A stretch of DNA of 64,000 nucleotides from Streptomyces californicus (GTDB lineage: Bacteria > Actinomycetota > Actinomycetes > Streptomycetales > Streptomycetaceae): the NCBI RefSeq assembly GCF_000717645.1, contig NZ_JNZZ01000019.1, positions 124,001-188,000 of the forward strand, read 5' to 3'. The notes under the pieces were generated by a model that was not told the origin of the DNA, ran no database searches, and saw only the letters and a list, made by a program, of their open reading frames with translations. The stretch's first letter is position 1. Every line of letters begins with the position of its first letter. Shown here in pieces: positions 27,850 to 36,638 of the stretch. Position numbers and translations under genes: made by a program.

Positions 27850-28278
27850 ATGTCCCTTCCCTCGTACCCGGACGCCTCGTACCCGGGACAGTCCGCCGGC
27901 CACCACGACCCCTACGGCGGGCAGGCGCCCGCGCGGACGAACGGCTTCGCGGTCGCGGCCCTCGTGCTCGGCCTCCTCGCCTGCCTGTTCTTCTGGACCA
28001 TCGTCGGCGGACTGCTGCTCGGCCTGCTCGCGGTGATCTTCGGCATCGTCGCCGCACTCCGCACCCGCCAGGGCCGCGCCCCGCGCCGGGTGATGGCGAT
28101 CGTCGGCACCGTGTTCGGCGCCCTCGGTCTGATCGGCTCCGCGATCGTCCTCGTGGCGGCCATCTCCGTCTTCGACTCCCAGGAGTTCAAGAACTTCGAG
28201 GACTGCGTGGACAAGGCCACCAGCCAGTCGGCCGAGGACCGGTGCACCGAGGACTTCGTCGACGAACTGACCAACTGA
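27850..28278 (+). CDS. DUF4190-domain membrane protein
   Basis: 142 residues. A Tyr/Pro/Ser-rich N-terminal tail (first about 30) is followed by two transmembrane helices (FAVAALVLGLLACLFFWTIV... and VMAIVGTVFGALGLIGSAIV) separated by ALRTRQGRAPRR, then a C-terminal segment with two Cys (EDCVDKA and EDRCTEDF) that may pair outside the cell. This fits DUF4190 proteins, abundant in Streptomyces and of unknown function. ATG at 27850 follows AGGAGAACAGGAGC. Confidence 0.82.
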   Translation: MSLPSYPDASYPGQSAGHHDPYGGQAPARTNGFAVAALVLGLLACLFFWTIVGGLLLGLLAVIFGIVAALRTRQGRAPRRVMAIVGTVFGALGLIGSAIVLVAAISVFDSQEFKNFEDCVDKATSQSAEDRCTEDFVDELTN

Positions 28279-28327
28279 CACCGGTGACACGGCCGCCCCA
28301 CGGGGCGGAAGGCGTACGCTCGGGGCC

Positions 28328-28714
28328 ATGGTGCACGTACTGAGCAGCAGGATTCTGCTCCGACCCACCGACCCCGAGCGTTCGCGCGCCTTCTACGGCG
28401 AAGCCCTGGGCCTCGCCGTGTACCGGGAGTTCGGCACCGGCCCCGAACGCGGCACGGTCTACTTCCTCGGCGGCGGATTCCTGGAACTGTCCGGCAGGAG
28501 CGAGGCCCGGCCCTCGCCCTCCGTACGGATCTGGCTCCAGGTCGACGACGCCGAGGCCGCGCACGAGGAACTGCGGGCGAACGGCGTGACCGTCCTGCGC
28601 CCGCCCCGCCGCGAACCCTGGGGACTGGTCGAGATGTGGATCGAGGACCCCGACGGAGTGCGCATCGCCGTCGTCCAGGTGCCGGACGACCACCCCCTGC
28701 GCTATCGGCCCTGA
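28328..28714 (+). CDS. VOC-superfamily protein
   Basis: 128 residues. The N-terminal module ILLRPTDPERSRAFYGEALG and the C-terminal module WLQVDDAEAAHEELRANGVTVL with the ending IEDPDGVRIAVVQVPDDHP make a typical two-module VOC fold. The likely metal ligands are the N-terminal residues and the Glu of VEMWIED. Catalytic role unknown; relatives include glyoxalases and antibiotic-binding proteins. It starts 49 bp after the DUF4190 gene and may be read from that promoter. Confidence 0.83.
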   Translation: MVHVLSSRILLRPTDPERSRAFYGEALGLAVYREFGTGPERGTVYFLGGGFLELSGRSEARPSPSVRIWLQVDDAEAAHEELRANGVTVLRPPRREPWGLVEMWIEDPDGVRIAVVQVPDDHPLRYRP

Positions 28715-28913
28715 GGACGCGGGGCCGCCCGCCGGGTGCGATGCGCCCGGTGCCCTCCCGCACATCAGTCCACCCCTGCCCGGCCACGGGCCGCCGGTTG
28801 CACACGCCGCGGGGGTTTGCCACGGTGTGGGTGGGTAGGCGGCCCGTTGATCACGGGTGGCACCACCCGCTGGACCGTCCGCAATGGAGCACCGAGCAGA
28901 AAAGGAGGGTTCG

Positions 28914-28991
28914 ATGTCCTCGAAGCGACGTCGTAAGAAGAAGGCCCGCCGCAAGAACGCCGCGAACCACGGCAGCCGGCCGCAGAGCTGA
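28914..28991 (+). CDS. Probable 50S ribosomal protein bL37 (25 residues)
   Basis: 25 residues, nearly half Lys/Arg. The N terminus is a basic cluster (SSKRRRKKKARRK) and the C-terminal ANHGSRPQS strongly resembles the ANHGKRPN ending of the small ribosomal protein bL37 seen in mycobacterial 50S structures. A near-ideal ribosome site, AAAGGAGGG, lies 4-5 bases upstream of the ATG, and a 19-bp terminator follows 5 bp after the stop, so the unit is a stand-alone gene with strong signals. The size puts it below usual annotation limits. Identification rests on remembered similarity, not a search. Confidence 0.72.
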   Translation: MSSKRRRKKKARRKNAANHGSRPQS

Positions 28992-28996
28992 GAACG

Positions 28997-29038
28997 CGCC
29001 GAGGCCCCGACAGGCGACGGCCTGTCGGGGCCTCGGCG
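28997..29038 (+). terminator. Terminator of the bL37-like gene
   Basis: 19-bp perfect stem (28997-29015 with 29020-29038) and a GACG loop. It may also end the convergent sugar-kinase operon. Confidence 0.85.
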
Positions 29039-29107
29039 GTTTCCGTGGGCCGAGGGAGGGCCGTGCGGAACTCGGGTCCACCTCCTGATGCCCGGTGGAC
29101 GCCGGGT

Positions 29108-30043
29108 TCACACCCCGGGCGGCGCCGAGGGTTCCGTTCCCGCCCTGGCGCAGACCGACGCCGCCGTCCCGGCCGCGTACTCCAGCATCGCCTTCGTCGC
29201 CCCGGCGGACAGCTCCGTGTCCCAGCCGGCCGCCGTCCCGAGCCAGGTCAGCATCCCCGCCATGAACGCGTCACCCGCGCCGATGGTGTTCACGACCCGC
29301 ACCGGCCGCGCCGGTACCGAGACCGCGGCGGCGCCGTGGACATAGGCCGTGGCGCCCCGCTCACCCCGGGTCATCACCACCAGCCGCCCCCCTGCCGCCA
29401 GCTCCCGGCAGCTCTCCTCCGGGTCGGCGTCCGGCCACAGCCGCACCAGGTCCTCGTCGCTTGCCTTCACCACCCCCGCCAGCGCGCACAGCTCCCGCAA
29501 CCGCTCCAGGCTCTTCGCCGGGTCCAGGGTCCGGTCCTCGCGCACATTGGGATCCACCGCGAGCAGCCCCGTACGGGCGGCCTCCCGCGCGAGGCCCGCC
29601 ACCACGCCGGCCGCCGGCTCCACGACCGCGGCGAGCCCGCCCGCGTACACGGCGCCGAAGCGCCCCACGTCCGCCGTCCGGTCGGGCAGCGCGAAGGTCG
29701 CCGTGTTCCCGAGGTGGAAGCGGTACGTGTTCCCGTGGGCCCCCGGGTCGGCCACCGCGAGCGCCGTGGGCAGCGCCGGGCGGGCGCTCAGCGACAGATC
29801 GACGCCCGCCCCGGACAGCCACGCCTCGACGCGGTCGCCGAACACGTCGTCCCCGAGCCCGCCCAGGAACGACGGCTGCCCGCCGAGCCGGGCCAGGCCC
29901 ACCGCGACGTTCGCCGGCGCGCCGCCCGGCTGGGCGACCCGGACCCCGGCGTCGTCCCCGGCCGGGACCAGGTCCACCAGCGCCTCGCCGGCCACGAGGA
30001 CCGTGCGCTCCCGCCCGGGACCGTCGGCCGGCACGTCCGTCAC
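29108..30043 (-). CDS. PfkB-family carbohydrate kinase (fructokinase-like)
   Basis: 311 residues. The ribokinase fold signatures are GEALVDLVPAGDD near the start, GGAPANVAVGLARLGG (about 40-55), and the catalytic VVNTIGAGDAFMAGML (about 254-269), whose GAGD Asp is the base. It phosphorylates a furanose-type sugar with ATP. As the last gene of a polyol-type operon, it would phosphorylate the ketose made by the dehydrogenase encoded just upstream. The GTG at 30043 overlaps the dehydrogenase stop (GTGA), fixing the start. Confidence 0.92.
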   Translation of the reverse strand: MTDVPADGPGRERTVLVAGEALVDLVPAGDDAGVRVAQPGGAPANVAVGLARLGGQPSFLGGLGDDVFGDRVEAWLSGAGVDLSLSARPALPTALAVADPGAHGNTYRFHLGNTATFALPDRTADVGRFGAVYAGGLAAVVEPAAGVVAGLAREAARTGLLAVDPNVREDRTLDPAKSLERLRELCALAGVVKASDEDLVRLWPDADPEESCRELAAGGRLVVMTRGERGATAYVHGAAAVSVPARPVRVVNTIGAGDAFMAGMLTWLGTAAGWDTELSAGATKAMLEYAAGTAASVCARAGTEPSAPPGV

Positions 30044-31029
30044 GGCTCCACCACGATCTTGCGGCCGATGCCCGCCTGGAAACGCTCGACGGCCTGCGGG
30101 TACTGCTCCAGCGGCAGCCGGTCGCTGATGAACACCGACGCGTCCAGCACCCCGCTCGCGAAGAGCGCCGCGGCCCGCTCGTAGCTGTGCAGGACCGCCA
30201 TCGACCCGGTGATGGTGATCTCCTGGTTGTAGATCCGGTACGGCTCGATCACCGCCGTCGTGGCGTAGTCCGAGACCCCGAACTGGAGGAACGTACCGCC
30301 CTTGGCGACCCGACCCAGCCCGTCCTGGATCGCCGCCGCGTTGCCCGTCGCGTCGATGACGACGTCCCAGCCGCCCGGCCGGTCCAGCTCGTCGGCGCGG
30401 GCCGCGGCGCCCGTGCACCCCAGGGTCGTCGCGGTCGCCAGCCGCTGGGCGTTGACGTCCAGCACGTCCACCGACGCGGCGCCGGTGCGCTTGGCCAGCT
30501 CCAGCATCATCAGCCCCATCGTCCCCGACCCGTAGATCAGCACCTGGGCCCCGAGGTTGCCGTTGAGGACGTCGTACCCCCGCACCGCGCAGGACAACGG
30601 CTCGATCAGAGCCGCGTCCCGCACGTCGATGTGGTCCGGCAGCCGTACGCAGTTGGCGACGGGCGCCACCGCGAACTCGGCCGCGCCACCGGGCACGGTG
30701 ACACCGATCGCCGCCCAGTTGTCGCACAGGTTGCCGCGCCCCGACCGGCAGTAGCGGCACTCGTGACAGTGCAGCGAAGGGTCCACGGCCACCTTGTCGC
30801 CGACGGACAGCTCGGTGACGTCCCGGCCGAGGCCGACGATCTCCCCGGCGAACTCGTGACCCGGCACGATCGGCAGGGTCGGGGCGAACTCGCCCTGGAG
30901 GATGTGGAGATCGGTCCCGCACAGCCCGCACGAGGCGACCTTCACGACCACGTCGCGGGGTCCGGGCACGGGATCCGGGACGGTGGTCACCGAGACCTTG
31001 CCGACGGCTTCGACGATGGCTGCCCTCAT
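30040..31029 (-). CDS. Zinc-dependent sugar-alcohol/alcohol dehydrogenase
   Basis: 329 residues. Catalytic Zn ligands in CGLCGTDLH (about 34-42) and GHEFAGE (about 57-63), structural Zn cysteines in CHECRYCRSGRGNLC (about 88-102), and NAD site LIYGSGTMGLMMLELAKRTGA (about 156-176). It belongs to the medium-chain family that includes sorbitol and xylitol dehydrogenases. Position between an ABC sugar importer and a ketose kinase indicates polyol to ketose oxidation. Starts overlap in both directions (ATGA with the permease, GTGA with the kinase). Confidence 0.92.
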   Translation of the reverse strand: MRAAIVEAVGKVSVTTVPDPVPGPRDVVVKVASCGLCGTDLHILQGEFAPTLPIVPGHEFAGEIVGLGRDVTELSVGDKVAVDPSLHCHECRYCRSGRGNLCDNWAAIGVTVPGGAAEFAVAPVANCVRLPDHIDVRDAALIEPLSCAVRGYDVLNGNLGAQVLIYGSGTMGLMMLELAKRTGAASVDVLDVNAQRLATATTLGCTGAAARADELDRPGGWDVVIDATGNAAAIQDGLGRVAKGGTFLQFGVSDYATTAVIEPYRIYNQEITITGSMAVLHSYERAAALFASGVLDASVFISDRLPLEQYPQAVERFQAGIGRKIVVEP

Positions 31030-31907
31030 TTGACTGCTCCCAGCGAGAGGCCCTGGACGAGTTTGTCCTGGGCGGCGTAGCCGGCGACGAGCACCGGCAG
31101 GGACACGACCACGGACGCCGCGCACAGCTGGGCGAGGAAGAGCCCCTGGCTGGTGACGAAGGTGGTCAGGTGAACGGGCGCGGTGCCGGCGACCACACCG
31201 GTCAGCACCCGTGCGAACAACAGCTCGTTCCAGCTGAAGATGAAGCAGATCAGAGCGGTCGCGGCGATCCCCGGACCGGCGACGGGCGCGACGACCCGGC
31301 GCAGCACCGTCGGCAGCCGGGCCCCGTCGACCTGCGCCGCCTCGATGATGGAGACGGGCACGTCCGCGAGGAAGGACTGCATCATCCACACCGCGATCGG
31401 CAGGTTCATCGAGGTGTAGAGCAGGACCAGCAGCCAGATGTTGTCCAGCAGCCCCGCGTTCTTCGCGAAGAGGTACACCGGCAGCAGCCCGGCGACCACC
31501 GGGAGCATCTTCGTGGACAGGAAGAAGAACATCACGTCCGTCCACTTGCGCACCCGACGGATGGAGAGCGCGTACGCGGCCGGCAGGGCGAGCAGCAGGA
31601 CCAGGACGGTCGAGAAGAACGACGCCCCCAGCGAGTTGACCAGCGGCGGCCACGGCGTCGGGCCGCCCCCGCCGCCGAAGAAGGTGCGGTAGCCGTCCAG
31701 CGTCAGGGCGGCGGCGACCGACGGCGGGTTGGTCGCCGCGTCCGCCTCCGCGTGGAACGAGGTCAGCACCATCCACAGGGCGGGCAGGCAGAACCCGATG
31801 CCGACGACCCAGGCGGCCACTCCCAGGGCGGCCGAGCGGCGCCGGGCCCTGCGGGTCGTGGCGTCGGCGGACGCGGGGGCGGCTGGTGTCACGGTCGAGG
31901 CGCTCAT
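31026..31907 (-). CDS. Carbohydrate ABC transporter permease, MalG-like
   Basis: 293 residues, six transmembrane helices. The cytoplasmic EAA loop reads EAAQVDGARLPTVLRRVVAPVAGPG (about 200-224, shown here by its first residues EAAQVDGA), which docks on the ATPase. No ATPase is encoded in the operon, so it probably uses a shared MsiK-type ATPase located elsewhere, as is usual in Streptomyces. ATG at 31907 overlaps the stop of the other permease (ATGA). Confidence 0.92.
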   Translation of the reverse strand: MSASTVTPAAPASADATTRRARRRSAALGVAAWVVGIGFCLPALWMVLTSFHAEADAATNPPSVAAALTLDGYRTFFGGGGGPTPWPPLVNSLGASFFSTVLVLLLALPAAYALSIRRVRKWTDVMFFFLSTKMLPVVAGLLPVYLFAKNAGLLDNIWLLVLLYTSMNLPIAVWMMQSFLADVPVSIIEAAQVDGARLPTVLRRVVAPVAGPGIAATALICFIFSWNELLFARVLTGVVAGTAPVHLTTFVTSQGLFLAQLCAASVVVSLPVLVAGYAAQDKLVQGLSLGAVK

Positions 31908-32866
31908 GCGCGGCTCGCCTCCTCACGGAAGAGGGAGGAGACCACCCGCAGCGCGAAGGTGGCGATGATGATCGTGCCGATCACCACGACCACGCCCGCC
32001 GCGGACGCCAGCCCGTACTCGTGGGCCCGGTAGAAGGTCTCGTAGACGGTGTAGGGGAGGTTGGCGGTGCCGAGACCGCCGGAGGTGATGGTGAACACCG
32101 CGTCGAAGTTCTGCACGATGTACACCGACCCGAGCAGGATGCCGAGTTCGAGGTAGCGGCGCAGATGCGGCAGGGTCAGATGGCGGAAGATCTGCCACGG
32201 GCCCGCCCCGTCCAGCCGCGCGGCCTCGATGATCTCGGCGGGGCGGCTCTGCAGCCCGGCGAGCAGGATCAGCATCATGAACGGCGTCCACTGCCACACC
32301 AGTGCCGCCTCGATGGCGATCAGCGGCATCTCGGACGTCCACTCCGGCTGCGCGATCGACTCGATGCCGAACAGGTCGCCGAACCAGGTGAGCGCCCCGT
32401 TGAACAGCCCGTACTCCGGGTTGTAGAGCGCGTGCTTCCACAGCAGCGCCGCCGAGACCGGCACCAGCAGGAACGGGGTGATCAGCAGCGTGCGCACGAA
32501 TCCCCGGCCGAAGAAGGCGCGGTTGAGCAGCAGCGCGAAGGCGAGCCCCAGCACCACGCTGACGATGACGACGGACGCGGTGAGCACGACGGTCGTCACG
32601 ACCGACTCGCGCAGCGCCTCGTCGGTGAAGACCGAGGCGTAGTTGGAGAACCCGGTGAAGTGGCGCTTCTCCGGCTTGAGGGAGTTCCAGTCGAAGAGTG
32701 AGATCACCAGGGTCGCCACGAAGGGCAGTTGGGTGACGGCGATGAGGAAGATCAGGGCGGGCAGCAGGGGAGCGCGGGTCGCCCACGCGCGCCGCCGGGC
32801 GCCGGCCGGCTTCTTCTCCGGTGCCCGGGGAGGCGCGGCGGCCTCCCTTGTCTCGGTGACGGTCAT
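31904..32866 (-). CDS. Carbohydrate ABC transporter permease, MalF-like
   Basis: 320 residues. A hydrophilic N-terminal tail of about 30 residues leads to six membrane helices, with LPALIFLIAVTQLPFVATLV as the first. The EAA loop is EAARLDGAGPWQIFRHLTLP (about 227-246). It forms the heterodimeric channel with the following permease. Its ATG overlaps the stop of the binding-protein gene by 4 bp and its stop overlaps the next start by 4 bp, giving equimolar coupled translation. Confidence 0.92.
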   Translation of the reverse strand: MTVTETREAAAPPRAPEKKPAGARRRAWATRAPLLPALIFLIAVTQLPFVATLVISLFDWNSLKPEKRHFTGFSNYASVFTDEALRESVVTTVVLTASVVIVSVVLGLAFALLLNRAFFGRGFVRTLLITPFLLVPVSAALLWKHALYNPEYGLFNGALTWFGDLFGIESIAQPEWTSEMPLIAIEAALVWQWTPFMMLILLAGLQSRPAEIIEAARLDGAGPWQIFRHLTLPHLRRYLELGILLGSVYIVQNFDAVFTITSGGLGTANLPYTVYETFYRAHEYGLASAAGVVVVIGTIIIATFALRVVSSLFREEASRA

Positions 32867-34227
32867 CGGTACTCCTCCGCGACCTTCTCGGCCAGCTTCT
32901 GGGAGGTGGCGAGCGCGGCGTCCACCGACTGGCGGCCCGCGATAGCGGCGCTGATCTCCTGCGCCACCCTGGTCCCCAGGTCGGTGAACTCCGGTACGCC
33001 GACGAACTGGATGCCCGCCGTGGGGCGGGGCTGGGTGCCCGGGTTCATCGGGTCGGCCTCGGAGATGGCCCGCTCGGTGACGTCGGCGAACGCCCCCGCC
33101 TCCGCCCGGTAGTCGGGATGGGCGTAGGTGGAAGCCCGTTTGCCCGCCGGGACGTTGGACCAGCCGCTGGTGGAACCGACCAGCTCCTCGTACTCCTTGC
33201 CGGAGGCCCAGGAGACGAACTTCCAGGCGTCGTCGGTCTTCTTCGACGCCTTCTGCAGACCCCAGGCCCAGGTGTACAGCCACCCCGAGCTCTTGGTCCG
33301 CTCGACCGGGGCGGGGACGTACCCGATCTTTCCCTTGACGGGGGAGCCCTCGGCCTCCAGGGAGCCGGCGCCCGCGGTGGCGTCGTACCACATGGCGGTC
33401 TTGCCCTGGGTCATGTTGTTCAGGCACTCGGCGTACCCGGACTGCGGGGCGCCCAACTCCCCGTGCTCGCGCACGAGGTCGACGTAGAACTTCGTCGCCT
33501 TCTTGAACTCCGGTGCCGTCAGGCGCGGTTCCCAGTCCTCGGTGAACCAGGTGCCGCCCATGGTGTTGACGACGGTGGTGAGCGGGGCGATGACCTCGCC
33601 CCAGCCCGGCAGCCCGCGCAGGCAGATGCCCTTCATCCCGCGCTCCGCCCCGTCCGCCCGCTCGGCGAGCTTCGCCACCTGTTGCCAGGTCGGCTTCTCG
33701 GGCATGGTGAGGCCCTGCTTCTCGAAGACGTCCTTGCGGTACATGAGGAAGGACGACTCGCCGTAGAACGGCTGGGCGTAGAGCTTGCCGTCCTCAGCCG
33801 TCAACGAGTCCCGCAGCGGCTGGAGGATGTCCTTCTGGTCGAAGGCGGTGTCGGCCTCCACGTACGAGTCGAGGGGACTCAGCCACCCGTTCTCGGCGAA
33901 GAACGGCAGCTCGAAGTTGCTGATGGTGGCGACGTCGTACTGACCGGCCTGGTTGGAGAAGTCCTGGCTGATCTTGTCGCGCACGTCGTTCTCGGGAAGC
34001 ACCGTGAAGTGCACCTTGACGCCGGTCTTCGCGGTGAAGTGCTTCGCGGTCAGCTTCTGCAGCTCGACCATCTGGGGGTTGTTCACCATCAGTACGTTCA
34101 GCGCGTCGCCGCCGCCGAAGGAGGTCCCGCCGGCCCCGGCGCAGCCGGTGGCGAGGAGGGCCAGTGCGGCGGCCGCGGCACAGGCACGGCCACGCAGACG
34201 TGGCCGGTGGCGTCCTGGATGGGGCAT
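32863..34227 (-). CDS. Sugar/polyol-binding lipoprotein of ABC importer
   Basis: 454 residues. A basic N terminus, hydrophobic core (AAAAALALLATGC) and lipobox Cys near residue 29 mark a lipoprotein. The mature part is a family-1 extracellular solute-binding fold (NVLMVNNPQMVELQKLTAKHF; FYGESSFLMYRKDVFEKQG; ATAGAGSLEAEGSPVKGKIG). The best fits known to me are mannitol/sorbitol-type binding proteins, in keeping with the dehydrogenase downstream. ATG at 34227 has AGGAGCCCCC upstream. It heads the five-gene operon; the DeoR regulator gene lies 137 bp further upstream on the same strand. Confidence 0.92.
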   Translation of the reverse strand: MPHPGRHRPRLRGRACAAAAALALLATGCAGAGGTSFGGGDALNVLMVNNPQMVELQKLTAKHFTAKTGVKVHFTVLPENDVRDKISQDFSNQAGQYDVATISNFELPFFAENGWLSPLDSYVEADTAFDQKDILQPLRDSLTAEDGKLYAQPFYGESSFLMYRKDVFEKQGLTMPEKPTWQQVAKLAERADGAERGMKGICLRGLPGWGEVIAPLTTVVNTMGGTWFTEDWEPRLTAPEFKKATKFYVDLVREHGELGAPQSGYAECLNNMTQGKTAMWYDATAGAGSLEAEGSPVKGKIGYVPAPVERTKSSGWLYTWAWGLQKASKKTDDAWKFVSWASGKEYEELVGSTSGWSNVPAGKRASTYAHPDYRAEAGAFADVTERAISEADPMNPGTQPRPTAGIQFVGVPEFTDLGTRVAQEISAAIAGRQSVDAALATSQKLAEKVAEEYR

Positions 34228-34363
34228 GGGGGCTCCTGATCAGTCGTAGCGGCTCGGTGATCGGGCCGTCGCGGGCATGGGCGGGCCACGCCCCGGCGGG
34301 CAGGGGTGTGCGAAGGGTGCGGCGCGTCGGCCGTACGGGCGGGGGAGCGCCCGGGGGATGCGG

Positions 34364-35125
34364 TCAGACGCGGATGACCTGGGGGCCGAGGAGGGAGTAC
34401 CGCTGGGCCTCGGCCGAGGAGAGCCCGGCGTCGGTGACGATCGCCTCGAAGTCGGCCACCCCGGCGAAGCGGCAGAAGCTCACCGCCCCGAACTTGCTGT
34501 GGATCCCGGCGAAGATCCGCCGCCGTGAACTGCGCAGCGCCTGCGCCTTCACCTCGGCGACGGCGGGATCCGGGGTGGTGAGCCCGTACTCGCGGGAGAT
34601 GCCGTTGGCCCCGAGGAACGCGAGGTCGATGACGAAGTCCGCGAGCATCCGGGAGGCCCAGTGATCGACGGTCGCCATCGTCGAACCGCGCACCCGGCCG
34701 CCCAGCAGGAGCACCGAGGTCTTCTCGACCCCGGCGAGGGAGGTGGCGACGGCCAGGGACGCGGTGACCACGGTCAGCGGCCGGTCCTGGGGAAGGGCTT
34801 CGGCGACGAGCTGCGGGGTGAAGCCCTCGTCGACGAAGACCGTCTCGGCGTCGCCGAGCAGATCGGCGGCCGCGGCCGCGATCCGGGACTTCTGGGGGAC
34901 GTTGCGCGTGGTGCGGACCGCGAGCGTCGTCTCGAAGCCGGCCGACTCCACCGGGTAGGCGCCGCCGTGGGTGCGGCGGACGAGCCCGTGCTCCTCCAGG
35001 ACGTGCAGATCGCGCCGGACGGTCTCCTTGGCCACCTGGAACAGTTCGGCGAGGGCGTTCACACCGACGGAGCCCTCCCGCCGGGCGGTGTCAAGAATTC
35101 CCCGACGGCGTTCCTCGGTGTCCAC
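34364..35125 (-). CDS. DeoR/GlpR-family transcriptional regulator
   Basis: 253 residues. N-terminal DeoR HTH (RRRGILDTARREGSVGVNAL, then QVAKETVRRDLHVLEEHGLV, about 5-50) and C-terminal sugar-phosphate sensor domain (TVFVDEGFTPQLVAEAL; LLLGGRVRGSTMATVD; DLAFLGANGIS). It most likely controls the polyol operon that starts 137 bp downstream, responding to a phosphorylated sugar made by the PfkB kinase. GTG at 35125 was preferred over longer starts because it directly precedes the conserved TEERRRGIL segment. A TTGTACAA palindrome at 35197-35204 could be its own operator. Confidence 0.9.
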   Translation of the reverse strand: MDTEERRRGILDTARREGSVGVNALAELFQVAKETVRRDLHVLEEHGLVRRTHGGAYPVESAGFETTLAVRTTRNVPQKSRIAAAAADLLGDAETVFVDEGFTPQLVAEALPQDRPLTVVTASLAVATSLAGVEKTSVLLLGGRVRGSTMATVDHWASRMLADFVIDLAFLGANGISREYGLTTPDPAVAEVKAQALRSSRRRIFAGIHSKFGAVSFCRFAGVADFEAIVTDAGLSSAEAQRYSLLGPQVIRV

Positions 35126-35371
35126 GTCGCACTTCCCCGGTCGCTGCTGGCCCGTTGCGGGCAGAGCCCGCATGTCCGTTCGGGCTCGTGTGTCGTTTGT
35201 ACAAGCAGTGCCGGGGCTACGACCAGCCACCTCACCCTGTCCCCTCGGCCCGTTCCTGCCCGTTTCCCGGGGGCGGCGCTGCTGGTCATGCCCGGTACGG
35301 CCCCCGATCCGGTCCTTCGAACCGCCCGAATAGGCGCGAGGGCTGCCCGAACGGCGCCCGAAGTGCGCGAT

Positions 35372-35395
35372 CCCGGCCTCCGGGAGGAGGCCGGG
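35372..35395 (-). terminator. Terminator of the Rieske oxygenase gene
   Basis: CCCGGCCTCC (35372-35381), 4-nt loop, GGAGGCCGGG (35386-35395), 6 bp past the end of the Rieske gene. Confidence 0.65.
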
Positions 35396-35401
35396 GCCGG
35401 C

Positions 35402-36496
35402 TCAGGAGAGCACGGTGCTGCCCTCGTCCTCGCCGCGACGGCGGCGGGACGCGACGTTCCTGCCGGGCGGCTCGGGATAGAACCGCTCGGCCCAGCGCCG
35501 GAACGGCCCGATCGGCCCGTCCCCGGCGGCCAGCCGGGGCGGCTGCTGGTACTGCTTGTGGTGCCAGATCGGGAAGTCGGCGGCGGTGAACTCGCAACTG
35601 GACCGGAAGACGGGGCGCTCCAGGAGCCGGGCCGCGGTACGGCTGACGATCCGGGCGACCCCCGGCGGCAGCCCGCCCGGCTCGTCGAAAGCGAGGCGGT
35701 TGAGCTGACGGAACTGCATCCGGTTCGGGCCGATCGCGCTCGGCATGACCATCGTGCACATCCGAAGGCCGAAGCGCGGCGTGTGCACATCGGCGTGCAG
35801 GCAGCCCAGTCCGTATCCGGTCACCTTCACGTCGACGGTGAAGTCACCCACCAGGGGCGCTGTCTCGTGGGCCCGCATGGCGACCCGGAACGTCGCGTCG
35901 TCGTAGGCCACGGGCCCGTCGATCTCGGCCTTCGCCCAGCCGTGCAGGGTGGCGAAGTGCCCGAGGTCCACCGCGTTCTCGATGACCTCCTGGACGTTGC
36001 CCGCCAGCTCCCACGCGGCCGTGCGCGCGGGCCGGTGTCCGATCTCGTGCCACCGGGGGACGAACCAGTCCGGCTCCCGGCCCTCGTGGTGTTGCCAGAC
36101 GAAGACGGCTCCGTTGACCTCGTGGACGGGCAGATGCGTCAGCCGGGACCGGGGAGGCTCCGTGCCGTATCCCGTCCGCACACAGGCGCCGTCGGGTCCG
36201 AACGAGAAGAAGTGGAAGGGGCAGGTGAGATCCTCCCCCTCGACCTTCGCCAGACCGAGATGCGCCCCCAGATGCGGGCAGTACGGCCGGACGGCGCGGA
36301 GCCTCCCGTCTTCGGTGCGGTACAGCACCACGTCCTGTCCGGCGAGCGGCCTGGTGAGCACGGCGCCCGGCCGCAGCTCGTGCGAGAAGGCCGTCGCGGA
36401 CCAGCCGCTCGGATACGGCAGGGCGGGAGCGCCCGCCGCGTCGCACGGTGTCGGACCCTCACTGATGGCGCGCCGGTACTCACGTGACACTCCCAT
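35402..36496 (-). CDS. Rieske 2Fe-2S oxygenase, KshA-like
   Basis: 364 residues. Rieske cluster ligands CPHLGAHLG and CPFHFFSF (about 80-105), and the mononuclear iron site NAVDLGHFATLHG (about 175-187), both needed for catalysis, are intact. Layout and length are like the oxygenase subunit of 3-ketosteroid 9-alpha-hydroxylase and related monooxygenases, which need a separate reductase not found nearby. The cholesterol oxidase gene lies 25 kb away, so a steroid substrate is only a guess. ATG at 36496 follows GGAGGGGACGC; longer starts are possible but lack a ribosome site. Confidence 0.88.
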   Translation of the reverse strand: MGVSREYRRAISEGPTPCDAAGAPALPYPSGWSATAFSHELRPGAVLTRPLAGQDVVLYRTEDGRLRAVRPYCPHLGAHLGLAKVEGEDLTCPFHFFSFGPDGACVRTGYGTEPPRSRLTHLPVHEVNGAVFVWQHHEGREPDWFVPRWHEIGHRPARTAAWELAGNVQEVIENAVDLGHFATLHGWAKAEIDGPVAYDDATFRVAMRAHETAPLVGDFTVDVKVTGYGLGCLHADVHTPRFGLRMCTMVMPSAIGPNRMQFRQLNRLAFDEPGGLPPGVARIVSRTAARLLERPVFRSSCEFTAADFPIWHHKQYQQPPRLAAGDGPIGPFRRWAERFYPEPPGRNVASRRRRGEDEGSTVLS

Positions 36497-36638
36497 GCGT
36501 CCCCTCCACGATCGGTCGTACGGAGGCTGCCCAGGGCCCGCCCTCGAACCTCCCGGTACCGCGCGCATCACCCGAAGGGAAGGCGAGGCACGAGGCGTTG
36601 ACGGGGCGGACGGAGCGGGACCGCGTGGGCCCGGGAGT

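Noticed and set aside
35125..35401. Small gene between the DeoR regulator and the Rieske oxygenase
   Set aside because: Frames in this gap are short and shadow-like; only a terminator hairpin and a TTGTACAA palindrome are convincing.
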